Source of the DNA: Heterohyrax brucei
Taxonomy: Eukaryota > Chordata > Mammalia > Hyracoidea > Procaviidae
Length of the DNA stretch: 64,000 nt
Direction: 5' to 3'
Assembly: GCA_028571685.1 (NCBI GenBank)
Contig: CM053143.1
Span: 150,406,329-150,470,328, forward strand
Below the pieces are notes generated by a model. That model worked only from the letters and a program-made list of their open reading frames with translations, did not search any database and was not told the origin of the DNA. Positions 44,276 to 55,891 of this stretch are shown here, piece after piece; positions within the stretch are counted from its first letter, which is position 1; every line of letters begins with the position of its first letter. Both the position numbers and the translations under genes were made by a program.

Positions 44276-44795
44276 AGTGTATCCTCATGGAGAGTCACAA
44301 ATGGATTTCACGTGAGTCAAGACAGTGCACCCCCAAGGTAGTTGGGTGAGACGCGGAGTTTCTGGAGCCTCAGGGCATGGCTGCTATCACCAGCAGCCTT
44401 GCTTGTGTGCCAGCTGCACAAATGGTATCACTTTTTGTGCCGTGATGTGAATAATGTTAGGAGGCACTGAAAAGTACAGCACCTAGCATGGGGCCTGGCA
44501 CTTAGTAAACAGCAGTGGCTGTCATTCTTGATAGATGGAGAGGTGACTGGAGGAGCAGTTTTGATAGCCAGTAAGGCACCCCGGACAGAAGAGAATTCCC
44601 TCCCCAACCAACAGCTTCAAGAAAACGACTTGAAGCTTTGCTGTTTTCCTCTCTGTGACCCCAGAGGGGTCATGACCCCCCTCTCCCGTAATTTGAGAAA
44701 TCCTGGGAAAGAGGACACCAGGGACAATGTCCAGAGCCCATGCTCTGTGTGACCAGAGTTGAAAGTTGAATCTAAAAATATGTCTTCCTATAGAA
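44276..44795. other. unrecognised DNA
   Basis: No gene is supported. A 126-codon minus-strand frame (44902 down to 44522) runs across part of the repeated 147-bp unit and has no recognisable domain. Confidence 0.35.
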
Positions 44796-44950
44796 CACCA
44801 ATTGTGGCTGTTGCCACAGCCATTCCGGAGCTTATTATAAATCGACACAGAAAGAGATTCCTGGAATTGTGCTGTCTGTGCGTTGCTGAGAAGACACAGC
44901 ACCGTTCTTGGTCTGGCATGTGGTCAAGACAGACTTCCCATGGTCTCATC
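44796..44950. repeat. second copy of the ~147-bp repeat
   Basis: Aligns along its length with 43799-43945. Shared words include TTCCTGGAATTGTGCT, GTTGCTGAGAAGACACAG, CTTGGTCTGGCATGTGGT and GGTCTCA. No mariner sequence flanks this copy, so it is not a simple duplication of the whole mariner. Confidence 0.7.
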
Positions 44951-45253
44951 TTGGAGCTTCTCTGCCTCTCAGGGAGTCTGAGTGTGTGAAGCCAGGGCTT
45001 TGAGACTCTCTCAACCATAATCTATCCTGGCTGCGGACAGACTTTTCGCTTTCTACCATAGAAACGAGCCTTATTAGTATAAATCAAAAATTTAGGGCAA
45101 CAGTCTAAGTCACTTGACTCTGTGGCCCGTCCGTGACCTAGTTATGCTGTCAGACACAGCGTGTGGCCACTGCTGACAGAGATGCTGTCCTGTTTTTTCC
45201 CGTCAGGTTTCTCCACCAACTAGCATAGTGTAGTCAGGGTCCAGTGTCCTGTA

Positions 45254-45417
45254 GGAGTCCTGCTGGTAAAATGGTTAAGAGTTCAGCTGCTAACCAAAAG
45301 GTTAGTAATTTGAATCTACCAGCCACCTCTCAGTGGGGCAGTTCTACTCTGTCCTCTAGTATCACTGTAAGTTGGAATTTGCTTGACAGCAATGAGTTTG
45401 CTTTGGGTTTTGGTTTC
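45254..45417 (+). mobile_element. AfroSINE, first of three in a row
   Basis: GGAGTCCTGCTGGTAAAATG, GCTGCTAACCAAAAGGTTAG, GGGGCAGTTCTACTCTGTCC and a tail GTTGGAATTTGCTTGACAGC with a T/G-rich end. Confidence 0.88.
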
Positions 45418-45427
45418 CTGAAATAGA

Positions 45428-45660
45428 ATTCCTGGGTGGCACAAATGGTTAAGCACTAGGCTATTAACTGAAACGTCGGTAGTTCAAATCCACAGTTGGA
45501 AGCCACTTAGGTGTGCCTTGCAAGAAAGAGCTGGTGATCTACTTCCAAAAGATCACAGCTATCAGAAATCCTATGCAGTGCAATTCTACTTGGAAACACA
45601 TGAGGTTGCCGGAAGTCAGAGCCAACTCGATGACAAGTGGTTTGGGTTTTTTTTTTTAAG
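45428..45660 (+). mobile_element. AfroSINE, long form, second of three
   Basis: ATTCCTGGGTGGCACAAATG, GGTAGTTCAAATCCACAG, long middle GAGCTGGTGATCTACTTCC and GATCACAGC, TGCAGTGCAATTCTACTTGG, then CCAACTCGATGACAAGTGG and a T run of about 10. At about 230 bp this is the best example of the long form. Confidence 0.87.
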
Positions 45661-45681
45661 TGTCCTCAAACAAATGTAAGC

Positions 45682-45876
45682 ACCCTGGGAGGTGCGAACA
45701 GTTTGCATTCAGCTACTAACATAAAAGTTAGTGGTTTAAACTGAATCAGCAGCACCGTGGAGGACAGGCCCGGTGATCTGTTCCCAGAAGGATTCCAGCC
45801 AGGAAAGCCTATGGAGAAGTTCTACACTGCATAACACACGGAGTGGGGATCAATTCCATGGCAAGCAGTAAAACAG
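45682..45876 (+). mobile_element. AfroSINE, long form, third of three
   Basis: ACCCTGGGAGGTGCGAACAG, AAAAGTTAGTGGTTTAAACT, GGTGATCTGTTCCCAGAAGG, AGAAGTTCTACACTGCATAA and TCAATTCCATGGCAAGCAG. Confidence 0.82.
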
Positions 45877-47083
45877 ACATGACCATCGAGAAGATTAACA
45901 CTGAGAGCTACTGTTTTTAACCTGTAAAACTAACAATTTTCTTGTTAGTTTGGAAAATCAGCTTTAGAATAAAATGATTTCCCAAGGATGACCACTGGTT
46001 TGCTTGACATGAAGTTAGCATTTTTTAAAAATGTATTACTTCAACAGACATTCATAGAAAGCCCTTTATATGTGAGGTACGGGAGGTTGAATCATAAATA
46101 AGGCATGCTCTCTGGGCTGAAGGAGCTTACTTAATGGGATTAGGGTGCTTAGTAAAAAAAAAAACCATTATTCTAAAATTTTCACTGTGAGAACCAATGC
46201 ACCTCTAATGTCTTGCACTAAATAGAAAACTGCCTAAAAATCTTACGGTGATCAAACTACATTAGATACACATTTATAAGTGTTGTTAAATCCAGGTAAA
46301 TCTCCCTCTTTCCAAATTCAAGTGTCATAATGACAGTCCCCTGTTATCTTTCAGTGGAGGAAGAAAAACATTTGGTTAGCAGCGCGGCTCAGGGGACAGG
46401 GAAATGGACATTGTCTTATACTGCTGAGAGGCCTCATAGGGACTGAAACAGGCTCCGGCTTTCAGGAGTTGCAGTTGGGTGATACGTAAATACCCTACTG
46501 CGGGGAAGTTGTTAAGTAAATGATGGAACATTCACATAAGGAAATACTGTGAGCACCATCAAAATGATGCTCCAGATAAATAATGAAATGTTGTATGAGG
46601 AAAGTACCAAGGAGTAGACATAGAGTGGTTTCAACCTGTTGTTTGTGGGAGAAATGTCTAAGGGAGCAGCTAAAAATTTGGAAAAAGATAACACTGATAT
46701 GTTAACAGTGGTTATTGCTGTTTCTTGAGATTGCAAGTGACTTTTAATTTGGGGGTGCTTCTTATCATTTTTTAGACTCTTATTCATAATGAATATGCAT
46801 TGTTATCATAATTAGAGGTGCTGTGGAGGGTTTGGAAACTTCATTTGTTTTTTAAAAAAATGAGAAAAAGTCTGTATCAAATTATGTCAACTCCAGGGGT
46901 TGAAAAATTTCAATAGCACCATTTGCTTTACATGACAGAATGAAAGGTATAGGCAGATGGTGGGATTTTTACCCAGGCAGGATTTCCAGCTGGATCTACT
47001 GAAGAGGCAACTTCAGTCTGTGATTTGTATAAGCAATGATATTCCTGGACAGTTAGCACATTCATAGGAAGAAGGGGACTCCT
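45877..47083. other. unrecognised DNA
   Basis: No gene is recognised. 46490-46780 has L1M-like texture (TAAATGATGGAACATTCACA, TACTGTGAGCACCATC), but the evidence is weak. Short frames only. Confidence 0.35.
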
Positions 47084-47285
47084 GGTGGCATAGTGGTTAA
47101 AGCACTCAGCTGCTGGTAACAGAAAGGTCAGTAGTTGGAACTCACCAAGGTGGCACAGGACAAAGACGTGGCAGTCTGCTTCTGTAAAGATTTATAATTT
47201 TGGAACTCCTAGGGGGCAATTCTACTTTGCGCTCCAGAGTCACTGTGAGTTGGACTTGACTTGGTGGATGTGGATTTTTCTTTTG
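47084..47285 (+). mobile_element. AfroSINE, long form
   Basis: GGACTCCTGGTGGCATAGTG, GACGTGGCAGTCTGCTTCTG, AAAGATTTATAATTTTGGAA, GGGCAATTCTACTTTGCGC and GAGTTGGACTTGACTTGG. Confidence 0.87.
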
Positions 47286-48167
47286 ACAGGGAAAAAATGA
47301 GCTCAGCTGTCTTTAACAAACTAGGTTGGAGGATTTGACATTGCAAATCTGAAAGATGGGCAACCAGAACTGCTTGGGTTAGAGTTAGGCTTGGGTTAGG
47401 GCAGGGAGCAAAGAGGGCTCATTGGCCTTAGCCTCCTGCCCCTATAGATTATTCAATGTGTGGAGTTCAGAAGAGTTGATCTCTAATATCAAATATATAT
47501 AAATAAAAGTTAGTTCTTTTATTGAAAATACTGTTCTTTAAAAATATTTCTCACATATTTTAAACATAACCCCCAAATGTAGCAAATTTATATAATGAAC
47601 AACAGTTTTATAAACTCCATATTTTCTGCAGAAATTTATTTTTTCCCAGCTATAAATATTACAGTGACAATTGAAGTCATCCTTCAATCCCTAGCCCCCC
47701 AGTCTTATTCTCTTACCTTCCTCATCAGTGATAACCACACAAGTAATTGCAGTGCTTATCATTTCCGTGCATAGTATTTTAGTGATTTTTCTACAGATCG
47801 ACCATCAATAACATCATTCAGTATCAGTTTTTAGACTTTTAAGCTTTACACATATAGAGCACATTCTTACACAATTTGTTTTTTGTTCTTTCTGAGCTCT
47901 AGCTATGTTGATAGATGATATCATAACTTACTCATTTTTGACTGCTGTATAGCATTCTGTCAAGTAAATATGTCACAATGCATTTGTCCATTCTTTCATG
48001 GTTGGGCAATTAAAGGCATTCTCCCCCCACTCTTTTTTTTTTCTATTTCCAGCAATGCTACAATAAGCATTTTTGAACTTGTGTCCTTATCATACACATG
48101 AATTTATCTAGAGTAGATACCTAGAAGTCTGATTGCTGCTAACAGTTAAGTGTATTTTGATTCTAAC

Positions 48168-48334
48168 TAAAACGCAAAACCAAACCCTTTGCCATTAAAC
48201 TGACTATGACTCATAGCAACACCACTGGATAGAGTAGAACAACCCCAAACGGTTTCTAAGAAGTGACTCATAGGTTCAAACTGATGACCTGTTAGCTAGC
48301 ATCCAGGCTTTTAATCACTGCTATCAGTGCTCCT
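48168..48334 (-). mobile_element. AfroSINE in old L1, left of a pair
   Basis: CAAAACCAAACCCTTTGCCA A-rich edge, CACTGGATAGAGTAGAACAA, TAAGAAGTGACTCATAGG and a head TTTTAATCACTGCTATCAG. Moderately diverged. Confidence 0.82.
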
Positions 48335-48335
48335 C

Positions 48336-48530
48336 AGCCAAACCGAACAAAACAAAACAACAAAACAAACCCCAAACCCATTCTGTTCAGTTGATTCCAA
48401 CTCATTACGACCATATAGGACAGAGCAGAACTGCCTCATAGAGTTTCCAACAAGTGGCTGGTGGATTTGAACTGCTGACCTTTTGGTTAATAGCTGACCT
48501 TGTAACCACTGTGCCACCAGGGCCACTCAC
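48336..48530 (-). mobile_element. AfroSINE in old L1, right of a pair
   Basis: Long A-rich edge AACAAAACAAAACAACAAAA, then ATATAGGACAGAGCAGAACT, GTTTCCAACAAGTGGCTGG, TGACCTTTTGGTTAATAGCT and CACTGTGCCACCAGGGCC. It is less diverged than its left neighbour, and its A-rich edge directly abuts that neighbour's head end. Confidence 0.88.
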
Positions 48531-48721
48531 CCTGACTAGCCACAGCCAGGGGCTTTCCAAAGTGGTTGTACCACTTCACATAAATACATAAGGGCTCTTA
48601 CCAACCTTTGGAATTGTCATTCTTTAATTTTTTCTCCAGTCTGAGTGGTATGAAATGATTTTTCATTTCCAGTATTAATAGTGAGGCCGAGCACCTTTCT
48701 GTATGCTTAGTGCCCACTGAA

Positions 48722-48917
48722 GAAGTCCTGGGGACACAAGGGTTAAGCACTTGGCTGCTAACTGAAAAGTCAGTAGTTGGAACTCAACGGTGTCTCACAG
48801 AAGAAAAGACTTCGTGATCTGTTTTGGTAAAGATTACAGCCTAGGGGCAGTTCTACTCAGTGAGATAGGGTCGTTGTGAGTTGGAATTGACCCCATAGCA
48901 CACAACAGCAACAATAG
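48722..48917 (+). mobile_element. AfroSINE, long form, with RTE-like tail
   Basis: AGTCCTGGGGACACAAGGGT, GAACTCAACGGTGTCTCAC, GATCTGTTTTGGTAAAGATT, GGGGCAGTTCTACTCAGTG, GAGTTGGAATTGACCCCATA then GCACACAACAGCAACAAT. This last stretch matches the RTE 3' terminus form (CACCTAACAACAACA) and not a T run. Confidence 0.85.
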
Positions 48918-49030
48918 TAGGCATTCAGATTTCCTTTCCTGTAACCGTTTATATTCATCAATCACTTTCTTAATGGATTGTTTGTCTTTTTCTTCTTTAT
49001 TCTCTTCTGAGCTTAAAAAAAAAAATCTAT

Positions 49031-50134
49031 TTATCCACCCATGCAACATTATTTTTCTTCAATGAAAATTAGGAGTTGGAAGCTGTGAAAGAAATGTGAA
49101 AAAAGCATAAGCTTTTACACGAAAACAGCCTATATTACTTTTTATGCTACTCCTTCAACATTACGTGTTTGTTTAGTAGAATGAACTTTTACTTCATTTA
49201 TATTTTGTTCTTAAGGTTTGTATTCAGATATTCTTCATAGAAAATACAAAATCCTCTGGTTACAATTACAACTCTAGTGTCCCTTTATTGGTCAAATCAA
49301 GCATACATTCTAGAATTCCGGATCAGAAAAGAAAGATGGCCGTGCTTCCTCAAGGTTATTCTGCACTCACTGCACAGCAGCACATCTGGAATGGTCCCGG
49401 GGTGTGCAGGGAATGACTAATGCAGTAATAAGTCTTACATGTACTACACCCCTCCGTACCCCACTCCTCCCTTAATTGCATTTCTCTCATTAGCTTTAAC
49501 CCAGCTGGTCTGAGTTATACAAACAAAATATTGTATAAGATAGGCTCATTGATGGCAAATTCAGAAAATTTTTTGTAAAACCGTTGCCAAGTTACATACT
49601 GACCCCAGGATCTCAAAATGAGCCAAAAAAAAGTTAATCAAAAAACTGAATTAAATCTATTATCACAAATTTGTGCCCTGTAATCTAATGAGACTTCCAG
49701 ATGTCCAGCCCGAGACCATCTGCTGAATGTCTGTGGGCACACACTCTTACAGCGTGTGCCTGAGAAGGAGACAGGACCGACAGTGTGGAGCTCGAAAACT
49801 CTAAGCAGTTCCTGCTCAGACATAAAAGCAGACCATGAGAAAACAAGTAAGAAAAGGACTCATCTGACAATTCTTTTCCCTTTCTTCCCTCCTCCTTCTC
49901 TTCCTTTTTCTCCTCTGTATCTTCCTATCTTTCCCACTATCATTTGCTTTCTGTGCAATTGATCAGTTGCTTTATTGTTGAAGTTGTGTTTTCTTTTTTT
50001 CAACTTCTTAATAAGATAGGCTCATTTCTCTCAAAGACAAGGAACTGAGTAATTTGCTCATAGCTTAAAAAAGTAACAACAAAAATTGGGGTAATCGTTC
50101 TGAGGAGCATGTCTTGTTCACTGCTGTATGTGTA
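49031..50134. promoter_or_regulatory. unique DNA with a candidate conserved element (49270-49560)
   Basis: 49270-49560 is clean and motif-rich, with GACTAATGCAGTAATAAG, CCTTAATTGCATTTCTCTCA and TTAGCTTTAACCCAGCTGG (CAGCTG E-box core next to TAATTGCAT). The rest is plain, with a pyrimidine tract at 49876-49935. Regulatory function is inferred from texture only. Confidence 0.3.
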
Positions 50135-50553
50135 TCTTAAGCTAAGCTGCCCAGGAAGCAGACTCTGAAAAGGAAATACATGTGTAGGAGACTTAACTGG
50201 GAGTGTGTTCTCAGTTAGGTGGTGAGAGAAGCAGGACTGGGCAGAAGGAGAAGAACTGAGTGCAGTTACAATGGAGACCACAGCCTATCTTATGGGGAGC
50301 TTGGAAGCTTGGATGGGCCTTCAGAGGTCTTCTAAATTGAAGCATTCCACCCTTAAAGAGTATCCACCATAGGCTTGCATGAACACTAACTAGTTGTATA
50401 TGCCTCTGGTAGAGGCACCCTTGGGCCAGACAGCTTTCTTAAACTAAGAGTAACTCCCAGAAAGGGAATTAGCTTTGAGGTTTCCGTAGCTAGCACTCCT
50501 GGAAGCTAAAGGAATGAGTCCTCAATCCCAGAAAGGAGATTTGGGTAACACTT
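50135..50553 (-). mobile_element. ERVL/MLT2-type LTR, probable 3' LTR
   Basis: GCCCAGGAAGCAGACTCTGA and a TGCAGTTACAATGGAGACCA region, then an LTR-like A/G-rich segment to 50553. It resembles the segment at about 56305-56600 in text and orientation (AAGTTAAATTGTGATGAAGA there). Two similar LTR-like pieces bracket pol-like remnants on the minus strand. Confidence 0.42.
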
Positions 50554-51061
50554 TGTCTTAGTCATCTAGTGCTGCTATAACAGAAATACTGCAAGTGGAT
50601 GGCTTTACTAAAGATAAATTTATTCTCTCATAGTCCAGAATACTAGAAGTCCAAATTCAGGGTACCAGTTCCAAGGGAAGGCTTTTTCCCCTATTGATTC
50701 TAGGCGAAGGCCCTTGTCATCAGTTTTCCCTTGGTCTAGGCGCTTCTCCATGTAGGAACTCCAGGTCCACAGGATGTGTTGTTTTACTAACACTGCATTC
50801 TTGGTGGTATCAAGTCTCTTTTTTCTTTCATATCTCAAAAGAGACTGGCTCAAGACACAATCCAGTCTTGTAGATTGAGTCCTGCTTCAGTAATATAACT
50901 GTAGCTATCCTCATCTCATCAACATCATAGAGACAGGATTTACAACACATAGGAAAATCATATCAGATGACAAAACACTGGACAATCACACAATACTGGG
51001 ACTCAAGGCCTAGCTCAACTGATAGATGTATTTTTAGAGGGACAAAATTCAATCCATGACA
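50554..51061 (-). mobile_element. MLT1-like (MaLR) solo LTR
   Basis: The best preserved copy in the window. Plus strand starts TGTCTTAGTCATCTAGTGCT, has GATAAATTTATTCTCTCATA (reverse of the polyadenylation region), TCTTGTAGATTGAGTCCTGC, and ends GGGACAAAATTCAATCCATG plus ACA. 508 bp with terminal TG...CA; no internal region. Confidence 0.72.
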
Positions 51062-52089
51062 TGGCCTAAAGAATCTGCTACAGCCTAGCCCTAGGACTTC
51101 ATGTAGTAAGTTCACCCAACAGCTCGTCCAAGATTCTAGTTGATCTCTTTCTCTGGGAAACATACAAGCATAGAATTAATGAGATAAACTACATCCTTGC
51201 TCCTTTGTGTATCACAAGGCTGCTACTATGACCATGCATAGTCTCCATCTCTGCCTTTGTCGCTACTCCTTTCATTAGCCTACTGGGACAGGACTTGGCT
51301 GGGCAATGACAGAGGCTGGCTGAAATCAACTGGCTGAGTCTATCTGATTATTTAGTGCCTCCTTCTTGGTGGACACCCTCTGCTAGGTGTCAACATGTGC
51401 TAATAATGATATAAAAAACACTCCCTACTCACATGCCCATCCACAAACCATTTTTCCAGGTGTCCCTAGTTCTGATGATCTCCAGTCTTTCTTCCTGCAG
51501 GTTTCCAACCAACCAATCAGGTCACTTACTAACGTCTATAAGTCCACATATATTCTTATGTTAGACCACATCTCTTTCTATATACTGTGTATGGCAACAG
51601 GCACTATCTCCAGTTATCCCCATTATGAAAATTTTCTTTCCTTTCCAAGGCTACTTATTGGTCGGGCAGTAGTATAGCAGCTGTCTATTTTCATCTTGTA
51701 CCTGTACACTGAGTAAACCCATCTATTGAACTAAGATTGGATTTTTTTCTATGGCAGCACAAGAGACTTTCCACACAGGCACAGGTGTGAGCTGAGGGAG
51801 AGGCACCGGGTAACACTGATGAATAACATGGGTCTATGAGGCTCCTGCTTGCGCCACTTCCATCTTACCATGAATTTCTGTTGGGTCTTCTCGACGTTAC
51901 GACTCAGTGAATTTGACAGATTGCAGCGAACAGCCAGTCATTTGGAATTTCACAATTAGGTGCAATATATCTAATAACATCAAGTAGCATTCCAGGAGAT
52001 ACTTAATGAATAGTGTGTTGTTCTCAGCTACAGATGGCATGGCTTTCCTCTAGGACCTTAGGAGTCTATATTATGGTTTTCCTATCAGG

Positions 52090-53018
52090 GCTTTCCACAT
52101 GGTTTAAAGTCAGGAAAGGTGTGTATCAGGGTTGTATCCTTTCAGCATACCTTTTCAATCTCTACGCTGAGCAAATAACCCAAGAAGCTGGATTACATGA
52201 AGAAGAATAAGACATCATGATTAGAGGACGACTCATTAACAACCTGTATTATACAGACGACACCACCTTACTTGCTGGAACTGAAAAAGATTTGAAATGC
52301 TTGCTAATGAAGATCAAGGACCACAGCCTTCAGTGTGGATTGTACTTCAACATCAAGAAAACAAAAACCCTGGCAACTGGACCAGTAAGCAACATTGTCA
52401 TAAATGGAAAGGATTGAGGTTGTCAAGGATTTCATTTTACTTAGGTCCACAATCAACACCCATGGAAGCAGCAGTCAGGAAATCAAAAGAGGCGTTGCCT
52501 TGGGAAAGTCTGCTGCAAAGAATCTCTTTAAAGTATCAAAAAATAAAGATGTCATCTTGAAGACTAAAGTATGCCTTACCCAAGCCATGATTTTCTCAAT
52601 CATGTCATACACAGATGAAAGTTAGACAATGAACAAAGAAGACAGAAGAAAAATTGATACCTTTGAATTGTGGTGTTGGAGAAGAATGTCGAACGTACCA
52701 CGGACCGCCAAAATAACAAATAGATCTGTTCTGGAAGAAGTACAACCACAGTGCTCCTTGCAAGCAAAGAAGGCAAGACCATGTCTTATATACTTTGGAC
52801 ATGTCAGGAAGGATCAGTCCCTGGAGAAGGACACCATGCTTTGAATAGTGGAGGGTCGGCGAAAAAGAGGAAGGCCCTTGATGAGATGGATTGACGCTGT
52901 AGCTGCAATGATCAGCTTAAGCATAAAAAATGATTGTGAACGTGGCACAAGACCGAGAAGTGTTCTGTTGTTCATAGGGTTGCTATGAGTCAGAACCTAC
53001 TCGATAGCACCTAACAAG
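52090..53018 (+). mobile_element. RTE/BovB-type LINE, copy E, 3' half
   Basis: 5'-truncated within the reverse transcriptase. Plus-strand frame 52013-52210 reads GVYQGCILSAYLFNLYAEQI, frame 52217-52417 has NNLYYTDDTTLLAGTEKDL (YTDD takes the place of the YADD catalytic box), then the KDFILLRSTI block (52404-52625) and the VLEEVQPQCSLQ block. The 3' end is AGCACCTAACAAGAACAAC at 53018. Consecutive frames differ in phase, so it is inactive. Confidence 0.9.
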
Positions 53019-55017
53019 AACAACATGAGGGCTTTCCATAAACACACAGCATCTTTTCCCATCAAAGTGTCAAGAAATGTGAAGAGTCTGAGACCTGATC
53101 CCACTTGCAAATGAACAGGTTAGCCTACTACAGTTTTATGGATGCTGGCAGAAGACATGAGACTCCTAGGTCTGAGATGAAGAACTATTTATTACTCATA
53201 GCTAGAAAAATGGCCTACTATCAGAATTTTTGTACTGATTTCTCAAACTCCAATCATTACTGTTTCATGTACAGAAGGTCAAAAGATACCTACATACACA
53301 ATAGATTATGTTACATTCAGCACAGGGTTCCTGACTTTAGGGAATTCAAATGTTTCATTGTGGAAATTGAGCTTACCTGCCCTTTGTTTTCAGAAGAGAT
53401 ACTATCTCTGTCTTTCACGGTTGTAAGAAAACCTGTTCTGTATGCTCTGGAGAAAGATACTATTTTTATCTTCCAAGAAAACCTTTCTTTTGCCTGAGAG
53501 GAAGACACCATCTTTATTTTCTAAATACATTCCCTTCATAAGCATCCTTGAGAAGATAATCCGGAACAAAGTGTAGTCAGTGCCTCACAAGACATATAGA
53601 AACACAAAAGACCCATATCTCTCCACTCAAGGTGACTCTAATATATAGTTTGTCAGATCAAATGGTTAAATGGTAGAGGTTCTTGACCAGAGAGCCTGGG
53701 CCTTCTGCAGAATTCTTTCCTGCTCTGGGCTCATACAAAGCTCGCAGCCTTCTAAGCCACTTGGTAAATGGATTGGAATAATACTTGAAAGTGTGTAAAA
53801 TGCTTCTTCTAGAACTCAGAAAGTCTTCTTAGAGGTGAAGGTACAGGATGCATACATTGGAGGGAATGCCTCCGTGTATCCTAGATTACAGAATCTGTAG
53901 TTTTTCATTAATATGTCTAGCCTTTGAATCTTCATGGCATTTATCTTCCACGCTCTAGAGTACATGGATCTTATTAAGGCCTCCAATATACTTGCTACTT
54001 CTTACTTATTTGGTCTGATTAACATGACATCATCAATAGATCAGACCAATATGATGCTTTATGGTCCAAATCCTTTTGGACTATATTATGAGAGAAGGCA
54101 GGAGAGTTAACACTGTCCATTTCATAAGAATAAAAAGCTTTGGTCTTCCTAATATGGACAGAAAAGAATACAGTCACTAATTATTGTTTACATATCATGT
54201 ACTAAAGCCTGTGTTAATCTGCTCCAACAGTGATTCCAAATCTGGCATAGCTGTTGTCATTGGGGCTACCACACATTTTATTTGCAGGTGTTCACCATCA
54301 TCTACCAGGATCCATCTGTTTTTTGTAGTAGCCAGACTGGTAGATACTAACAATAGCACTAATCTCTCCCATTTCTCCTGGGATGTGATACTATTTTAGA
54401 TTTACTGTCTTGGCAGGTGAGACAGTTTTTGAGGCTCCCATATGTCCTTCTTTGCTATGATACTTCTTACATCGTTAGCCAAGTAACCAATGCAGACTTC
54501 TGCCAACTACCAAGTATGCCTATTCCCAGTATGCATACAGAGATCAAGTAAATGACCATCAAAGAAGTCTGCAGGCTCATTGTGGGCCTACTGTGAGCCA
54601 GATGTAGGCCAGCACTCTGTGTATTACCTGTATCTTATATGCCCTCACTCTAACAGAGTAGTCATGGTGATATTTCAGATCTCAGTGTAACGGTCATCAA
54701 CATCTGGATGTTTTATCTGACAGTTCTCAAAATTGGGATGTTTTTCTTTACTCAGTTACGTGAATGAATGGATGGCCACAGGTTCATTTGGGTAAGAACA
54801 TCAGGAAGTCTTTACTGTGTGCACTTGCTATTCTGTTGCAGGGTTCTTTCCTCATGGGAACCTACATCTTCATCATTCAGGCTCTGGATCTGAGGAATTG
54901 GTTCAGTATCAAAAATAGGCAGGGAATCATGCTCTGAGGCTTTTGATTATCCATCTTTGATTTCTTTTTACCGTATAAATTAAAAGTATTATGAGCTACC
55001 CATTTACCTTGCCTCTA

Positions 55018-55200
55018 AAAGCCAGTTGCTGTCAAATCAATTATCACTCATGGCAACCCCATATGCAGAGTAGAAGTGCTCTATAAGGTTTTCAAAGCTG
55101 TGACCTTTCAGAAGCAGATCACCAGACCTGCTAGTGGCTCTGAGTGGGTTCAAACCTTTGGCTAGAAGTTCAAAACATAACTGTTTGCATCACCCAGTGT
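55018..55200 (-). mobile_element. AfroSINE, long form
   Basis: AGCCAGTTGCTGTCAAATCA, CATATGCAGAGTAGAAGTGC, TCAGAAGCAGATCACCAGAC (long-form middle), GAGTGGGTTCAAACCTTTGG and TTTGCATCACCCAG. Confidence 0.78.
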
Positions 55201-55891
55201 ACACTCTTGCCATCTTATTATATTTCATATCAGCAGAGAGTGCTCCTATATCAAGAAAGTCTCCCTTATCTTTCTTCTCCCCTTCATTCAGCACTTCAGA
55301 ATTCAGTAACAGGTGTTTTTCTGGCTCCTGATAGCACATGTTGACTATGTCTTGCTGTTTCTTCAATAGATATTGCCTTTCTTGTCTTAGCAGACTTATC
55401 ACTTCTTCAGCTGGGTTATGTTGTGATTTGACTCTAGCTTTTTTCTCTGCAGGCAAAGAAGAGAAATAGAGTATACCCCAAGACAAATGTTGTTTTGCAA
55501 GGCAGAAACTTCTGTATCATGTTCAGGTAAGGAGAACATTGTAGCCTTTAATAGGAAAGAGGGGGCCCTCTCTACAGACCGAGATAATTCAGGTACATCT
55601 GGAATTTCAAGACTGTTGAGCACATGGATACAGATACCATGCCAAATCTGAGGGTACCAGTCCTTCTCAGCCAGGTCCTTGATGATGTAGCTGACTTGTT
55701 GTGGTTGAGAATTCAGCTTTCTCTGCTTCTCCCCTGCTGTTACATTTATGGGGCCTGGTCATTAGCTTTTTCTGCCTCCTCATTACAGGAAATGATAGTC
55801 ATTTTATCAACCGCCTAGGAAACTCTTTGACTTCTCATAATTCAGTTAAATTCATGGTTAACCGCCTTCAGGCTTTCATTGTTTTCTCTAA

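Larger units (their letters stand above)
47680..49030 (-). mobile_element. old L1 (L1M/L1ME-type), minus strand, SINE-interrupted
   Basis: Plus-strand order matches the reverse complement of an old L1 3' UTR and ORF2 end: ATCATTTCCGTGCATAGTAT, GACTGCTGTATAGCATTCTG, TTTCCAGCAATGCTACAATA, GAGTAGATACCTAGAAGTCT, a SINE pair, TTTCCAAAGTGGTTGTACCA, TTTTTCATTTCCAGTATTAA, another SINE, and AATGGATTGTTTGTCTTTTT. Boundaries are approximate. Confidence 0.72.

Noticed and set aside
53105-53497. 130-codon plus-strand frame
   Set aside because: It lies within the decayed retroviral region on the opposite strand, and has no recognisable domain.
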